From contig NZ_AKKU01000012.1 of assembly GCF_000272005.1 (NCBI RefSeq), forward strand, positions 1-64,000: a stretch of 64,000 nucleotides of DNA, given 5' to 3'. The notes under the pieces are model-generated. The model was not told where the DNA came from and made no database searches. It was given only the letters and a program-made list of their open reading frames with translations. Below, in pieces: positions 29,162 to 37,529 of the stretch. Position 1 is the stretch's first letter, and the number at the start of each line of letters is the position of its first letter. A program made the translations under genes and the position numbers. Origin of the DNA: Alishewanella agri BL06 (GTDB lineage Bacteria; Pseudomonadota; Gammaproteobacteria; Enterobacterales; Alteromonadaceae).

Positions 29162-31222
29162 ATGCTCTCAGAACCGTTAAAACAACAGATCCGGCAGTGC
29201 CATCAGCAACTCAAGCAACAGTTGCCCGGCTACCGCGCGCGACCGGCACAGAACAAACTGATTGCCGAGATCAGTAAAATTGTCGCCGGCGAATATCATC
29301 GCCAGCAGCGGTTGGGACTCATTGAGGCCGGCACTGGCACTGGTAAGTCACTGGCCTATCTGTTGGGTACTCTGCCCTACGCGTTGGCACAAAAGAAAAA
29401 GCTGGTTATCGCCACCGCCACCGTGGCGTTGCAGGAGCAATTGGTTAATAAAGAGCTGCCGTTCTTCCTCAAGCATAGCGGACTGCACTTTGATTACACC
29501 TTAGTAAAGGGGCGCCAGCGCTATGCCTGCATCGGGCGCTTGCAGCAACTGATCGAGCAACCCGCATTATTTACCAGCCCGGAGTTATCTCAGAATCAGG
29601 CAACGCAAAGCCTGTTACAGCGCTTGCTAAGCGCCTGGCAACAGCGACATTGGCTTGGCGACCGCGATACGTTGGCTGAAGGATTACCTGATACCGTCTG
29701 GCAACAAATTCAGGCCGATGCGCATATCTGCCATAAACAACATCGTCAGCATCTGGGTTGCCCGTTTCATCTGGCCCGGGCGGAAATTGCCGACTCGCAG
29801 GTGCTGGTGGTTAACCACAGCTTGTTATTATCCGATTTACTGGCCGGTAATTCGGTATTGCCGGCGCCAGATGAGTGCATCTATGTGATTGACGAAGCGC
29901 ATCATCTGGCAGACTGCGGCCGGGAGCTGCTCAGCGCCAGCGCGCAGTTAACTGAGCAAAACGTCTGGCTCGAAAAGGCACGCAAGCAATTACAACTGTT
30001 ACAGGGCTTGCTGCCGGAGCGTAGCCTGAAAGATTTACTTAAACTTGACGACCTACTCAGCGACTTTGCGGCCACGCTAAAACCACTGGAACGCAGCTTA
30101 CGTGATTATTTACCACAATGGTTTTCACAGGCATCGCAAACCGAATACCGCTTTGTGCATGCAGCCCTACCCAAATTATGGCAACAGCAGGCAGAGCCAC
30201 TGGCAGAGAGCAGTTGCAAAGCCCTGAACTGTTGCGACCGGCTGCTAACTGAGCTGCAGCAACAACTCACCGAACAACCGAAACGGCTGCGCAGCCAGCC
30301 GCAGTTAATTGGCGATTTAGCCCTACTGCGCCAACGTCTGGAGCACCAACAACAGCTGTGGCAACTTTACGCACAGCCACAAAAAGACATCGCGAATCAG
30401 GCGCGTTGGCTGAGCCGCGAGACGGCGCAAAGCCCGCTTTATTTGCACGCCAGCCCATTAAGTGTTAGCCACAAACTAAGCCAGTTACTATTTCAACCCG
30501 CCTTTGCCGCAGTGCTCTGTTCAGCGACACTGCGGCTACTGAATAGTTTTGAGCATGCGAAACGTGAACTGGGATTGCTGGATTTTGCTGCGCTACAATG
30601 CCTGCAGGTCGATTCTCCCTTTGCTTATGCTGAGCAGGCAGAGATGATTTTACCGACCACCCGCTGCGAGCCGACCGCTGCAGACTTTAGCCAGGAACTC
30701 ATTAGATTACTACCCCGCTATCTGGATGCCAAAAAAGGTAGCCTGGTGCTGTTTGCCTCTTACTGGCAAATGCAGGAGGTGGCTGCCGCGCTAAGACAAC
30801 AGGGTTTTTCATTATTGGTGCAGGGCGAAGCGTCACGCCAGGCACTACTGGACCTGCATAAAAGCCGGGTGCAGGGCGGCGGCGCCAGCATTTTATTTGG
30901 CACCCAGAGTTTCTCAGAAGGCCTGGACTTACCCGGTGACTTATTAACTAATCTGATTATCACTAAGTTACCCTTTGCGGTGCCTACCTCGCCACTGGAA
31001 GCGGCGCAAAGCGAGGCTATCAGTGCCAGAGGGGGCAATGCTTTTGTGCAATTGAGTTTACCTGCTACCGCCAAGAAACTGGTGCAAGCTTGTGGTAGAC
31101 TGCTGCGGCAAGAGCAGGACCGGGGCCGGATCGTGATCCTTGATCGGCGGCTGGTCAGTAAAAGCTATGGTAAAGCCATGCTGGATACCCTGCCGCCATT
31201 TCGCCGAATTATTGAATATTGA
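29162..31222 (+). CDS. dinG: ATP-dependent DNA helicase DinG
   Basis: A superfamily 2 XPD-like 5'-3' helicase of the SOS response that unwinds D-loops and R-loops. The 686-residue protein follows E. coli DinG from the N-terminal KQQIRQCHQQLKQQLPGYRAR to the C-terminal SKSYGKAMLDTLPPF. Walker A is EAGTGTGKS (55-63) and the DEAH box is at 244-247; QSFSEGLDLPGDLL is helicase motif V-like. The iron-sulfur region has Cys123, Cys190 and Cys200, but the third E. coli cysteine (C199) aligns with His194, so only three of four cysteines remain. First gene of an overlapping operon under a LexA box. Confidence 0.95.
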   Translation: MLSEPLKQQIRQCHQQLKQQLPGYRARPAQNKLIAEISKIVAGEYHRQQRLGLIEAGTGTGKSLAYLLGTLPYALAQKKKLVIATATVALQEQLVNKELPFFLKHSGLHFDYTLVKGRQRYACIGRLQQLIEQPALFTSPELSQNQATQSLLQRLLSAWQQRHWLGDRDTLAEGLPDTVWQQIQADAHICHKQHRQHLGCPFHLARAEIADSQVLVVNHSLLLSDLLAGNSVLPAPDECIYVIDEAHHLADCGRELLSASAQLTEQNVWLEKARKQLQLLQGLLPERSLKDLLKLDDLLSDFAATLKPLERSLRDYLPQWFSQASQTEYRFVHAALPKLWQQQAEPLAESSCKALNCCDRLLTELQQQLTEQPKRLRSQPQLIGDLALLRQRLEHQQQLWQLYAQPQKDIANQARWLSRETAQSPLYLHASPLSVSHKLSQLLFQPAFAAVLCSATLRLLNSFEHAKRELGLLDFAALQCLQVDSPFAYAEQAEMILPTTRCEPTAADFSQELIRLLPRYLDAKKGSLVLFASYWQMQEVAAALRQQGFSLLVQGEASRQALLDLHKSRVQGGGASILFGTQSFSEGLDLPGDLLTNLIITKLPFAVPTSPLEAAQSEAISARGGNAFVQLSLPATAKKLVQACGRLLRQEQDRGRIVILDRRLVSKSYGKAMLDTLPPFRRIIEY

Positions 31223-31234
31223 CAGGACCTGCCC

Positions 31235-32023
31235 TTGATCCCGGATCTGAACCTGACACTTGAGCTGTTACTACTGTTATGCAGCGTGGCTTTTATCGCC
31301 GGCTACATTGATGCCATTGCTGGTGGGGGCGGCTTATTAACCGTACCGGCGTTACTGACCGCCGGTTTGCCGCCGCATGTGGTACTGGGTACCAATAAAC
31401 TGGCGGCGACCTTTGGTTCACTCACGGCCTCGGTTACCTATTACCGGAAGAAGTTATTTAACCCGGTATACTGGCGTAATAGTTTGTTATTTACCGCCAT
31501 TGGCGCGCTGTTGGGTACGCTGGTAGTGGATCAGCTCAGCACCGAGCTACTGGATAAACTATTACCACTGCTGATTCTCTTCGCGGCCATTTACACCTTG
31601 TTTAACCGGATGCAACCGGACGATCGACTGACGTTGCCAACGCCAGGTCGTAAAGTCTACTGGCAACAACGTGTGCAAGGCTTAACGCTGGGCTTTTATG
31701 ACGGTGTTGCCGGGCCAGGTACCGGCGCTTTCTGGATGGTCTCCACTATGGCGCTCTATAAGATCAATTTATTGCTGACCAGTGGTGTCGCCCGCACCAT
31801 GAATTTTGTTAGCAATGGTTTTTCACTGGCGGCGTTTATTGTCTTAGGCCATGTCCATTTTACGCTAGGCATCGCCATGGGACTGTGTTTAATGTTAGGT
31901 GCTTATCTGGGCGCACATTCGGCAATCCGTTTTGGCAGTAAATTTATCCGGCCGGTATTTATTTGTGTGGTCATTGCCATTGCCGCCCGCTTAGCCTGGC
32001 AAGCCTGGAGCAACGGCGGATGA
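31235..32023 (+). CDS. TSUP (TauE/SafE, YfcA-like) membrane transporter
   Basis: A 262-residue inner-membrane protein of the sulfite exporter TauE/SafE family, resembling E. coli YfcA. About eight hydrophobic segments are visible. Family motifs include GYIDAIAGGGGLLTVPALL near the N-terminus, LGTNKLAATFGS, and the second-repeat GFYDGVAGPGTGAFW. Family members move sulfite, sulfoacetate or similar anions; the substrate here is not known. TTG start with AGGA about eight bases upstream, 12 bases after dinG; its end overlaps priC by four bases. Confidence 0.9.
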   Translation: MIPDLNLTLELLLLLCSVAFIAGYIDAIAGGGGLLTVPALLTAGLPPHVVLGTNKLAATFGSLTASVTYYRKKLFNPVYWRNSLLFTAIGALLGTLVVDQLSTELLDKLLPLLILFAAIYTLFNRMQPDDRLTLPTPGRKVYWQQRVQGLTLGFYDGVAGPGTGAFWMVSTMALYKINLLLTSGVARTMNFVSNGFSLAAFIVLGHVHFTLGIAMGLCLMLGAYLGAHSAIRFGSKFIRPVFICVVIAIAARLAWQAWSNGG

Positions 32024-32586
32024 GTCAACTCTCTGCTGCACAGCTGCAGCGTTTAGAGCAGCAGCTACAACAACTCTGGCACCAAGCCAGTGAGTTAGAC
32101 CGGCAGTTGCAGCCCGGCAAACCACAACATTGGTTTGATTCGTCACTCTTTAGTGTCCACTCCCCTTATCTGGCTGATTATGTCGCGCAAAGTCAGCGCC
32201 ATCTGGCACATCTGCGTGCACAGGGATCGCAATTATCTGCCGCAGCTCAACAGCGCTTGACCGAGCGCCTGCAGCAACAAATTGACGCCCTGCTGCGTGC
32301 CTTCGTCAATAGTAGCACCCGGCAAAAACACAGTGGCCGACCACAGCAACGTACTAAGGCCGTGGTGCAGCAATTGAGCGCATCCAGTCAGCAGCTTTAT
32401 CAGCAACTTTCCGAATATCAGCAGTTTGAAAGCCGGCTCAAGGATATGCTGCAGCTGGCCGAGCGCGACCAAACTGCTGAAGGCACCGCCCGGCGTCTGG
32501 CTTTGCATGCTCGTCTTGGTCGCTGTCGTCGTGCCATTGATGAAGTGGAGCAGCAAATTCAACGTCTGGAAAGCGGGAGAGCCTGA
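32020..32586 (+). CDS. priC: Primosomal replication protein PriC
   Basis: Restarts stalled forks by loading DnaB, independently of PriA-PriB. The 188-residue, Gln/Arg-rich helical protein shows the PriC signatures: HWFDSSLF near residues 37-44, QQFESRLKDM and the C-terminal ARLGRCRRAIDEVEQQIQRL. The start at 32020 overlaps the transporter stop in ATGA and gives a length like E. coli PriC (175). A longer frame from 31963 lies inside the transporter gene and is rejected. It belongs to the LexA-preceded operon. Confidence 0.9.
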   Translation: MSQLSAAQLQRLEQQLQQLWHQASELDRQLQPGKPQHWFDSSLFSVHSPYLADYVAQSQRHLAHLRAQGSQLSAAAQQRLTERLQQQIDALLRAFVNSSTRQKHSGRPQQRTKAVVQQLSASSQQLYQQLSEYQQFESRLKDMLQLAERDQTAEGTARRLALHARLGRCRRAIDEVEQQIQRLESGRA

Positions 32587-33524
32587 TGGCCCGGTCCTTA
32601 ACGCCGCTGATTTACCATCCCTGTTACAGTGAACTGGCCTTACCGGCAAATCATCGCTATCCGATTGGTAAATATCGCAGCTTGTATCAGCAGCTGCTCG
32701 CTTTGGGCGTACCGGAATCCGGTTTCTTACAACCTGCGCCAGTAACCGCTGCGGCATTGTCCACCCTACACGACCCTGCCTATGTCGAGGCGCTATGTCA
32801 GGGCACCTTAGATAGTAAAGCGATGCGACGTATTGGTTTTCCCTGGTCAGAGCAACTTATCAAGCGTTCGTTAACCTCGCTCGGTGGCACCCTGCTCTGT
32901 GCAGAGCAAGCCTTGCAACATGGACTGGCACTGCACTTAAGTGGTGGTTATCACCATGCCTTTTATGCAGAGGGCAGCGGTTTTTGCCTATTTAATGATT
33001 TGGCCTTCGCCGCGCTCAGTATGCAGCAACAGGGGGTTGGCCCGGTGTTAATCTTTGATTTGGACGTGCATCAGGGGGATGGGACTGCGGCGCTGTTTAC
33101 AGCTAATAGCGGTATTATTACTGCATCAATCCACTGTGAAAAAAACTTTCCCGCACGCAAGCAACGTTCCGACTGGGATATCGGCTTGGACAAGGATTGC
33201 ACTGATGCCAGCTATCTGGAAGCCGTGAGCCAGAGCCTGGATAATCTGTTGCGTTGGTATCAGCCAGAACTGGTGATCTATGATGCCGGTGTGGATATCC
33301 ACCAACAGGATGATTTAGGCTTGCTGCAAATCAGCACCGCCGGGGTATTAGCCAGAGACACACTGGTGCTGCAGCGCTGTCGCGACGCCGGCATTCCGGT
33401 CGCCGCGGTGATTGGCGGCGGTTATCAGCGCGATCTCAATGCCCTTACCGCCGTCCATCTGCAGCTGTTTAAAGCTGCTTTCGCCCAACAGGGTTCAGGG
33501 CTGTGGCGCGAAATAGAAACCTAA
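32586..33524 (+). CDS. Histone deacetylase family hydrolase
   Basis: A zinc-dependent amidohydrolase of the arginase/deacetylase superfamily, class close to HDAC11-like bacterial proteins (312 residues). Visible active-site elements: tandem histidines H123-H124 in SGGYHHAF, the charge-relay and zinc-binding D158/D160/H162 in FDLDVHQGDG, and the third zinc Asp in YDAGVDIH. The glycine loop GGGYQRD is present. Bacterial members deacetylate proteins, polyamines or small metabolites; the substrate here is unknown. It begins in TGATG overlap with priC and its 3' end overlaps the opposing kynA by 30 bases. Confidence 0.9.
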   Translation: MARSLTPLIYHPCYSELALPANHRYPIGKYRSLYQQLLALGVPESGFLQPAPVTAAALSTLHDPAYVEALCQGTLDSKAMRRIGFPWSEQLIKRSLTSLGGTLLCAEQALQHGLALHLSGGYHHAFYAEGSGFCLFNDLAFAALSMQQQGVGPVLIFDLDVHQGDGTAALFTANSGIITASIHCEKNFPARKQRSDWDIGLDKDCTDASYLEAVSQSLDNLLRWYQPELVIYDAGVDIHQQDDLGLLQISTAGVLARDTLVLQRCRDAGIPVAAVIGGGYQRDLNALTAVHLQLFKAAFAQQGSGLWREIET

Positions 33525-34592
33525 TTGCTGTTTCACCGTTGGCGGTAGCTCCGGTAAGGCAGCCTTGGGCAATAAAAATGTCGCCATGGTAAAGAGATCG
33601 GTAAAGATGCGGTTTTTTTCGGTAGTACGCTTTAAATAGTCATGACCAGAAGAGCCACCGGTACCAATCTTACTGCCCAGCATCCGCTGTACCATCATCG
33701 CATGTTTATAACGCCAGATCGTCAACTGCTCATCAATTTCCGTTAAACAGGTTAACAGCTGAAACGGCAGGTTAAATACCGGCTCTTCCTGGTACAAATT
33801 AATAAACAGGGCCGACAGCATTGCCTTTTGACTCAGCCGAAAACTCCCCTGCTGCTGTAAGGTCTGATATTTTTCTTTATCCAGCAAGGCGGCAAATTTA
33901 TCGCGGGTCCGGCCGATTTCAGCCAGTTGCAAGGCCCGTTCCTGCTCGGCAATTTGCTCAATCTGCTCGACAATGGCCTGATCCTGTTGCAGCATCTGTT
34001 CGGTCGCCTGCTGATACATTTGCCAGAAACTAAAGCCGGCAAACTCCAGAAACGGCATACGCTCCAGCCATTTTTCGATCCGCTCAAATAAGCTGGGCGC
34101 CTGTTCCAGTTGCTGCAAAAACTCCCTGTCAGCCTGTTTTAGACGGCTATAGAAGGAGTTTTTATCAAAGTCGATCCGAAATTCGCTTTTCAAACCCAAG
34201 CCAATTTCCAACATTTTGAATTGAATACTCTGAAAACCAGAGGCCGGGACCAGATAATCGCGAAACGCCATAAAGTCTTGTGGCGTCATGGTTTCCAGCA
34301 CTGCAATTTGCTGGTTTAACAGCTGTTGAATACTGATAATCCGTTTCAGCTTATGCACTATGCCCGTTAGCTGCTGATCTTTAACTTCCGCCTCGGCAAA
34401 CACCGCCATCACCGCTTTTAGTTCGTGCAAAATTTGTTTAAACCACAGCTCATAGACCTGATGTACAATAATAAATAGCGTTTCATCATGCGCCTCTTTG
34501 GCATAGCGGGCACTTTCCGGCGCCTGAGCGGTTAAAATTTTGTCCAGTTGCAAATAATCGCCGTAATAGCAGGGGGTAGTATTCTTTTGCAT
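33495..34592 (-). CDS. kynA: Tryptophan 2,3-dioxygenase
   Basis: Haem enzyme that opens the tryptophan ring to N-formylkynurenine. Counting from the ATG at 34592 (365 residues): H44 in FIIVHQVYELW, R111 in FRDYLVPASGFQS, the proximal haem ligand H297 in RYKHAMMVQRMLG, and the substrate loop GTGGSSGHDYL. A longer in-frame start at 34634 exists but adds residues with no family match and no clear ribosome binding site. No kynureninase or formamidase is in the window, so the rest of the pathway must lie elsewhere or the product serves another use. Confidence 0.93.
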   Translation of the reverse strand: MQKNTTPCYYGDYLQLDKILTAQAPESARYAKEAHDETLFIIVHQVYELWFKQILHELKAVMAVFAEAEVKDQQLTGIVHKLKRIISIQQLLNQQIAVLETMTPQDFMAFRDYLVPASGFQSIQFKMLEIGLGLKSEFRIDFDKNSFYSRLKQADREFLQQLEQAPSLFERIEKWLERMPFLEFAGFSFWQMYQQATEQMLQQDQAIVEQIEQIAEQERALQLAEIGRTRDKFAALLDKEKYQTLQQQGSFRLSQKAMLSALFINLYQEEPVFNLPFQLLTCLTEIDEQLTIWRYKHAMMVQRMLGSKIGTGGSSGHDYLKRTTEKNRIFTDLFTMATFLLPKAALPELPPTVKQQLGFYFAPQP

Positions 34593-34717
34593 TTTTATGA
34601 TGACCTGATGACCTTGACCGCGGCATTGTAGCAAGGCGCTGACCTAACACAATCTTTCTGTGGCGTTTTAGCAGTAAGCTGATTATGCTTAGGCGAGATC
34701 CCGGCAGGAGAGAATGA

Positions 34718-34978
34718 ATGAAACTTGATGATGATATTCATAATTATTATGAAAAACTGGTACTGGACCATATTGTTGAGCTGGAGCTGGATAAAAACAA
34801 CGATGCGGAATACCTGGCCGATCTGTGCTGTATTTCACTGAATTTACTACCGCCACGTTATATCCGGTTTGAAGTTGACATGGCGTTCTACATGCCGCAA
34901 AGCGAGCGCTTTGAAATGACGATGCGGGTTAAAGAAGCAGTAAAGCGGGCCAGAGAGTTTCTGGATCATCAGCCGTAA
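34718..34978 (+). CDS. ComFB-like late competence family protein
   Basis: An 86-residue protein resembling the ComFB (late competence development) family: DDIHNYYEKLV at the start, then DAEYLADLCCISLNLLPPRYIRFE with the paired cysteines. ComFB proteins of other bacteria have been reported to bind cyclic di-nucleotides; whether this one does is inference, though two GGDEF proteins are encoded in the window. An AGGAGAG lies about ten bases before the ATG. It is divergent from kynA and transcribed alone. Confidence 0.8.
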   Translation: MKLDDDIHNYYEKLVLDHIVELELDKNNDAEYLADLCCISLNLLPPRYIRFEVDMAFYMPQSERFEMTMRVKEAVKRAREFLDHQP

Positions 34979-35017
34979 ATCACATTAACTTTCAGCAATC
35001 GGGGGGCTAGCAGATTT

Positions 35018-35131
35018 GGGTGGCAGCCCCACCAGCCACATCCCGGCACATACATCATAAACTATGGCTGCTTCCTTCCGGACCTGACCAGGTTCGCCTA
35101 CTAGTATTGCGAGAGGACCAATGGAGCTACC
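35018..35131 (-). ncRNA. ffs: Signal recognition particle RNA, 4.5S type
   Basis: On the minus strand the universal SRP core GGTCAGGTCCGGAAGGAAGC is present, followed by the GTGCCGGGATGT of E. coli 4.5S RNA. The ends pair (GGTAGCTCC at 35131-35123 with GGGGCTGCC near 35022-35030), giving a 114-base hairpin, the E. coli length. The 5' end is inferred from pairing. No clear T-run terminator follows. Confidence 0.95.
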
Positions 35132-35258
35132 ATTGACTGTATTAACAAAGGCTTTGCCAACACAGGCGCGCATTATCCGCAAATGCCCCTGGCAATGCAA
35201 GCGCTGTTAACTGTTACCTGAAAGCCTTGCTCAGAAAAGCAGCGACGGCCAGGCCGGA

Positions 35259-36110
35259 TTAATTACCTAACGCCTGCTGATAAGTTGTTAGCAATGCTTT
35301 GAAGCGTTGCTGCTGCTCGGCCGATAAACGCAACACCTGCTTCTGGGCTTCAGGTAATTGCTCCAGCTTAGGATCGGCATAGGTATACATCACCGATGGC
35401 CGGCTAAGTTCTGCTCCGGCCGGCACCTGCGGTGTGCTGAGTAACACGGCAATCGCCTGGCGCAAGCGTTGATCAAAGGTCAAATCCGGGTATCCCAGCT
35501 CAGCAAAGGCTTGATCCAGCAATGGTTGATAGCGCCGTTTTAACGCCAGCACTTGCCGCGGCGGCACACTCTCCAGTAGCTGTAAATAAGGCTCATAGCG
35601 ACTGCTGTTATCTGCTGCTGTCAGGTAACGTCCTTCAGCCACGGGCTGCACGCGATAACCATCAGCTGGTTTTGCCAGCACCGGATGACCGGCCACTAAT
35701 TGTCCCTGCGCAATATTATCGACAGTGACCACCAGATTACGAATCATCTCTTCGCGGTTAAACAAAGCGGCCAAACCCGCCTTCCAGTTTAATGCCAGTA
35801 GCGCCTCTGCTAATTCAGTGTCTGATTCATCCAAAGCCGGTAACGGCACCACCACTTCCGGTTCAACCGGCGTAGCAGCTTCCTCCTCAGGTTCAGCAAC
35901 CGGCGCCGGCTCAGTCACTGCTGGTTCAGGCAAGGGCTCCGCTTCTAACGGCTGCTGCGGTGTAGCAGGTTCAACTACCGGTGGTAAGGGCGCAGGCTCA
36001 GTAACCTGTTCGGTATCCCGGAATAACAACCAACCGGCGGCAATAATCACCAGTACCACCGCGGCTAAGCCGGCATAATAATAAGATTGTGCACTCGCTT
36101 GTTGAGACAT
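35259..36110 (-). CDS. DUF3014 domain protein, membrane anchored
   Basis: Function unknown. The 283-residue protein has a short cytoplasmic N-terminus, one membrane helix (about 11-30, AGLAAVVLVIIAAGWLLF), a Pro/Glu-rich periplasmic spacer of about 60 residues (PAPLPPVVEPATP repeats), then a helical domain from about 95 with the DUF3014-type LNREEMIRNLVVTVDNIAQG pattern and YEPYLQLLESVPP. The type II anchor implies a periplasmic domain on a flexible stalk. Divergent from the patatin gene, 126 bases downstream of ffs on the same strand. Confidence 0.8.
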   Translation of the reverse strand: MSQQASAQSYYYAGLAAVVLVIIAAGWLLFRDTEQVTEPAPLPPVVEPATPQQPLEAEPLPEPAVTEPAPVAEPEEEAATPVEPEVVVPLPALDESDTELAEALLALNWKAGLAALFNREEMIRNLVVTVDNIAQGQLVAGHPVLAKPADGYRVQPVAEGRYLTAADNSSRYEPYLQLLESVPPRQVLALKRRYQPLLDQAFAELGYPDLTFDQRLRQAIAVLLSTPQVPAGAELSRPSVMYTYADPKLEQLPEAQKQVLRLSAEQQQRFKALLTTYQQALGN

Positions 36111-36257
36111 AAGGCCTACCTGAGATGATCAATTATGGTTTGAACACTGCTAAGACAATTGCAATCTGTTGCCAAATCAGCGATATATTACCTCTATATT
36201 AATCGAAGAGCATCTGACAGGGAAAAAGTTCAGTGGATTATTGCATTTCGGGGTCTT

Positions 36258-37418
36258 ATGCCAAATTTACCCGCTAAATCGGGCAGCAAAATCGCCCTGT
36301 TATTAACCGGGGGCGGGGCCCGTGCTGCTTATCAGGTGGGAGTATTAAAAGCGATAGCCAGTGCCTATCCGCGCAGCAGCCCGTTACCGTTTCAGATTAT
36401 TTGTGGCACCTCAGCCGGCGCCCTGAACGGCGCGGGTCTGGCTTGCTATGCCTCCTGTTTTCATCTCGGCGTAAAAAAAATTGAGTCGGTCTGGCGCAAT
36501 TTTCGTACCCAACAGGTCTATCACGCCGATTATCTGCACCTGATACAGCACCAGTTTCGCAATTTTTACAGCGCCTTTCAGGCTGACTATGCCAACAAAA
36601 GGCCGGTCAGTCTGCTGGACAACCGGCCGCTAAAACAGTTACTGACCCGCATTCTGGATTTACAACGCATCGACCGCAATATTATGCGTGGCTACCTATC
36701 AAGCTTTGCCGTTACCGCCTCTTGTTATAACAACGGTGACTCGGTGACGTTTTTTCAATCCGACAATGCCAGTGAGTGGCGCCGGGCTAAACGCTGTGGT
36801 CAGCGTACTTTGCTGGGCATTCATCATCTGATGGCATCAGCGGCCATCCCGTTGATTTTTCCATCAGTACGGATTCATCAGCAATATTTTGGTGATGGCT
36901 CGGTAAATCAGCTGGCCCCGCTGAGCGCCCCTATCCACCTTGGCGCAGATAAAATTCTGATTATTGGCGTTGACGATCCGCGGCCAAATGAGCCAAGCCA
37001 ACGGCTGTTACATCACCCTGATCTGGCAACCATCGCTGGCCACCTGATGGATACGGTGTTCACTGATACCTTAAATTCCGATATTGAACGGATGCAGCGG
37101 ATTAATAAAACCGTCGAACTACTACAGCAGCATAAAATAAAAACTGAACTCAAGCCGGTGCAAAGTTTACTGCTTAATCCCAGCCAGAATTTTAACCAGT
37201 TAGCCAGCGAATATTTTTTATGTTTGCCGCTGGCAGTGCGGACACTGTTACGCAGCTTTGGCATCCGTCAGCACTCAGACTCGAGTATGGTGAGTTACTT
37301 GTTATTTGAACAACTCTATACCCGCCGCTTAATTGAGCTGGGCTATCAGGATGGCATGCGCCAACAGCAACAGATCATGCAATTTCTTGCCGCCGAAACG
37401 GCTGACCCTGTGTCATAA
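36258..37418 (+). CDS. Patatin-like phospholipase
   Basis: A Ser-Asp dyad lipid acyl hydrolase. The 386-residue protein has the oxyanion loop LLTGGGARAAYQVGVL (about 16-31), the nucleophile in GTSAG and the catalytic Asp in DGSVNQLAP. No signal peptide is seen, so it is probably cytoplasmic or secreted by another route. The ATG at 36258 is preceded by a G-rich stretch and starts just before the conserved core; an upstream TTG at 36159 gives an unconserved tail and is not favoured. Target lipid unknown. Confidence 0.9.
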   Translation: MPNLPAKSGSKIALLLTGGGARAAYQVGVLKAIASAYPRSSPLPFQIICGTSAGALNGAGLACYASCFHLGVKKIESVWRNFRTQQVYHADYLHLIQHQFRNFYSAFQADYANKRPVSLLDNRPLKQLLTRILDLQRIDRNIMRGYLSSFAVTASCYNNGDSVTFFQSDNASEWRRAKRCGQRTLLGIHHLMASAAIPLIFPSVRIHQQYFGDGSVNQLAPLSAPIHLGADKILIIGVDDPRPNEPSQRLLHHPDLATIAGHLMDTVFTDTLNSDIERMQRINKTVELLQQHKIKTELKPVQSLLLNPSQNFNQLASEYFLCLPLAVRTLLRSFGIRQHSDSSMVSYLLFEQLYTRRLIELGYQDGMRQQQQIMQFLAAETADPVS

Positions 37419-37529
37419 TCTTGGCTTTACTAACAAATCGAGATAATACTTGTTTCATAACAATAAGATAAATTTAAGGCACAATATTTGCTTAATAACA
37501 TTCAGCAGATTTTTTGGAGTGTTATTGGC

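Noticed and set aside
31963-32019. N-terminal extension of priC
   Set aside because: It lies wholly in the transporter coding region and lacks homology; the ATGA start at 32020 is standard for coupled genes.
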